DNA of 64,000 nt from Shinisaurus crocodilurus. Lineage: Eukaryota > Chordata > Lepidosauria > Squamata > Shinisauridae. Below the pieces are notes generated by a model that was not told where the DNA came from, did no database searches, and saw nothing but the letters and a program-made list of their open reading frames with translations. Of this stretch, positions 62,107-64,000 are shown in pieces. A program made the position numbers and the translations under genes. The stretch spans positions 299,104,726-299,168,725 of the forward strand of contig CM037877.1 in NCBI GenBank assembly GCA_021292165.1. Direction: 5' to 3'. Position 1 is the first letter of the stretch. Every line of letters begins with the position of its first letter.

Positions 62107-63056
62107 CATCTCATTTTATTAATGACTTGGATCAGGAGGTACAGGGAATGCTTATCAAATTTGCAGATGACACAAAGTTGGGTGGAACAGCTAATACTCT
62201 GGAAGACAGAAACAAAATTCAAAGTGACCTCGATAGGCTGGAGCGCTGGGCCGAAAACAACAGAATGAAATTTAATAGGGATAAATGCCAAGTGCTGCAC
62301 CTAGGGAGAGGAAACCAAATGCAGAGTTACAGAATGGGGGACACTTGGCTCAACAATACTACAAGTGAGAAGGATCTTGGAATTGTGATAGATCACAAAC
62401 TGAATATGAGCCAGCAATGCGATGTGGCTGCAAAGAAGGCAAATGCAATTTGGGCTGTATTAATAGAAGTATAGCTTCCAAATCGCGGGAAGTGATAATT
62501 CCCCTTTACTCGGCACTGGTTAGGCCTCATCTTGAGTACTGCGTCCAGTTCTGGGCACCTCACTTTAAGAAGGACATAGACAAACTGGAGAGGGTTCAGA
62601 GGAGGGCAACAAGGATGATAAAGGGACTGGAAACAAGGCCCTATGAGGAGAGACTGAAAGAACTGGGCATGTTTAGCCTTCAGAAGAGGAGACTGAGGGG
62701 AGATATGATCGCACTCTTCCAGTATTTGAAGGGATGTCACACAGAGGAGGGCAAGGATCTCTTCTCGATCATTCCAGTTTGCAGGACACGGAATAATGGG
62801 CTCAAGTTACAGGAACCTAGATTCCACCTAAACATCAGGAAAAATTTCCTGACTGTCAGAGCAATAAGACAATGGAATCAACTACCTAGGGAGGTTGTGG
62901 GCTCTCCCACTCTGGAGGCATTCAAGGTGCAGCTGGACAGACATCTGTCAGAGATGCTTTGACCTAGATTCCTGCATTGAGCAGGGGGTTGGACTCGATG
63001 GCCTTGTAGGCCCCTTCCAACTCTACTTTTCTATGATTCTATGATTCTATGATCTC
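62107..63056 (+). mobile_element. 5'-truncated CR1 LINE
   Basis: Begins at almost the same ORF2 point as the 7184 copy. A one-base deletion near 62450 breaks the frame (62109-62474 then 62417-62962). Ends in ttctatgattctatga repeats. Confidence 0.92.
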
Positions 63057-63167
63057 GAGAGAATTCTGGGGTGGGTCTCTCTCTCTCAATTTCTCCTCAT
63101 CTCTCTTGTTCTTTCTCCAGTATTTCCGTGGGCCCTGCCTTTTCCTACATTTAACGAGTTTCTACTT

Positions 63168-63394
63168 TTATTTATTTCTTCATTATATTCATACCCCGCC
63201 CTTTTTACCTGCAGGGAACCCAAGGCGGCGTACATAATCCTCCTCCTCCATTTTATCCTCACAACAACCCTGTGAGGTGGGTGAGGCTGAGAGTCGGTGA
63301 CTGGGCCCAAAGTTACCCAGCGAGCTTCATGGCCAAGTGGGACTAGAGCCCAAGTCCCAGCCCAGCATTCTAACCACTAGGCCATACTGGCTCT
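63168..63394 (-). mobile_element. tRNA-derived SINE (minus strand)
   Basis: Same family as 32955: caaggcggcgtacataatcc, acaacaaccctgtgagg and ctaaccactaggcc. Confidence 0.75.
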
Positions 63395-64000
63395 TTTAAA
63401 GGTGCATCCCTCCTACCCTATTTTATTCATCCTTTGCCGCCCCCCCCCTCCTCATTGCAATCTCAAGATTGTGAGCAGCACACAACAAATATCTAAGCCA
63501 GGAAGCAAGCAACCATAATGCAGACGGGGAGACAGAAGCCCCACCACCACCATTCCCCTCCCCACCTCTTCACGAAGCCCCCGGTAGCCTCCAGGTGAGG
63601 GGGCGGCATGGTAAGGGGTGGGATGAGGCCCGCAGAGGGAACCCAACCTTTGCAGGCCAGATGGGCAACTTCCATTGGCCGGATTAGGATCGTGAGCCGA
63701 AGGTTGCCTTCCCCGATCTAGGCAGACCTTTTGCCTCCCCCCACCCCCCCCGGCCTGCTCTGGGAGAGAGATGCCAGATTTTGCCGGCTTCCAAAGCCCC
63801 AAGTGGATTCGGCGACTCCGAATGTGGCTTTTGTGCCGGGTTTCTGGCCAGTGTCGTGGCGTGTGCGCGGAGCAGTGCCGCATCTGATGTTCAAACTGCC
63901 CCACGCTTTGGACATTTCCCAGTGGAAATAACGCGGCCTTCTCCGTTGAGGATACGGCTGCCAGAGGAATCCAGCATACACAGGCTCGCAGGCAAAAGCC
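63395..64000. other. DLG4 intron, nothing recognised
   Basis: No exon or repeat that I can name. The next DLG4 exon is not visible before the window ends. Confidence 0.5.

Overview
The window is vertebrate nuclear DNA, most likely from a squamate reptile (a lizard). Coding sequence is split into many short exons with GT-AG introns, with GC-rich promoters and AATAAA/ATTAAA poly(A) signals. The introns are packed with CR1 and L2 LINEs, tRNA- and 5S-derived SINEs, and short perfect palindromes whose arms carry an 'actacaactcccagcatgcccc' type core. The CR1 3' end (ggccttgtaggccccttcc...attctatg repeats) is of the form I associate with squamates rather than birds, turtles or crocodiles. The species assignment is inference.

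The layout is four host genes, all on the + strand. The last two exons of PHF23 (114-2570) come first. The complete DVL2 gene follows (15 coding exons, 5098-22548, 749 codons). Next is the complete ACADVL gene (20 coding exons, 29113-50659, 659 codons). The 5' part of DLG4 (PSD-95) closes the window: a tiny first coding exon at 52445 and two L27-domain exons at 58995 and 61511, with the rest beyond the right edge. This is the block known from human 17p13.1. As I recall the human map, ACADVL there runs opposite to DVL2 and head-to-head with DLG4. Here ACADVL is in tandem with both, so it is inverted relative to mammals.

The genes have unrelated jobs. PHF23 is a nuclear PHD-finger protein. DVL2 is the cytoplasmic Wnt scaffold with DIX, PDZ and DEP domains. 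ACADVL is the mitochondrial very-long-chain acyl-CoA dehydrogenase. DLG4 is a synaptic MAGUK scaffold.

Most remaining sequence is transposon-derived. DVL2 intron 5 (10.3 kb) holds a nested stack: an L2 LINE cut by a reversed CR1 fragment and by a 4.2 kb CR1 whose two ORFs are both open, with catalytic motifs present. About 30 palindromic MITE copies or halves are scattered everywhere. Several are flanked by near-perfect 8-9 bp direct repeats and have CAG...CTG ends, which points to hAT. Another group ends at TTAA. Their shared core matches the ZNF143/THAP11 promoter motif, and motif copies also stand just upstream of ACADVL and DLG4. One palindrome sits inside the DVL2 promoter.

No CRISPR, operon or prokaryotic feature is present.
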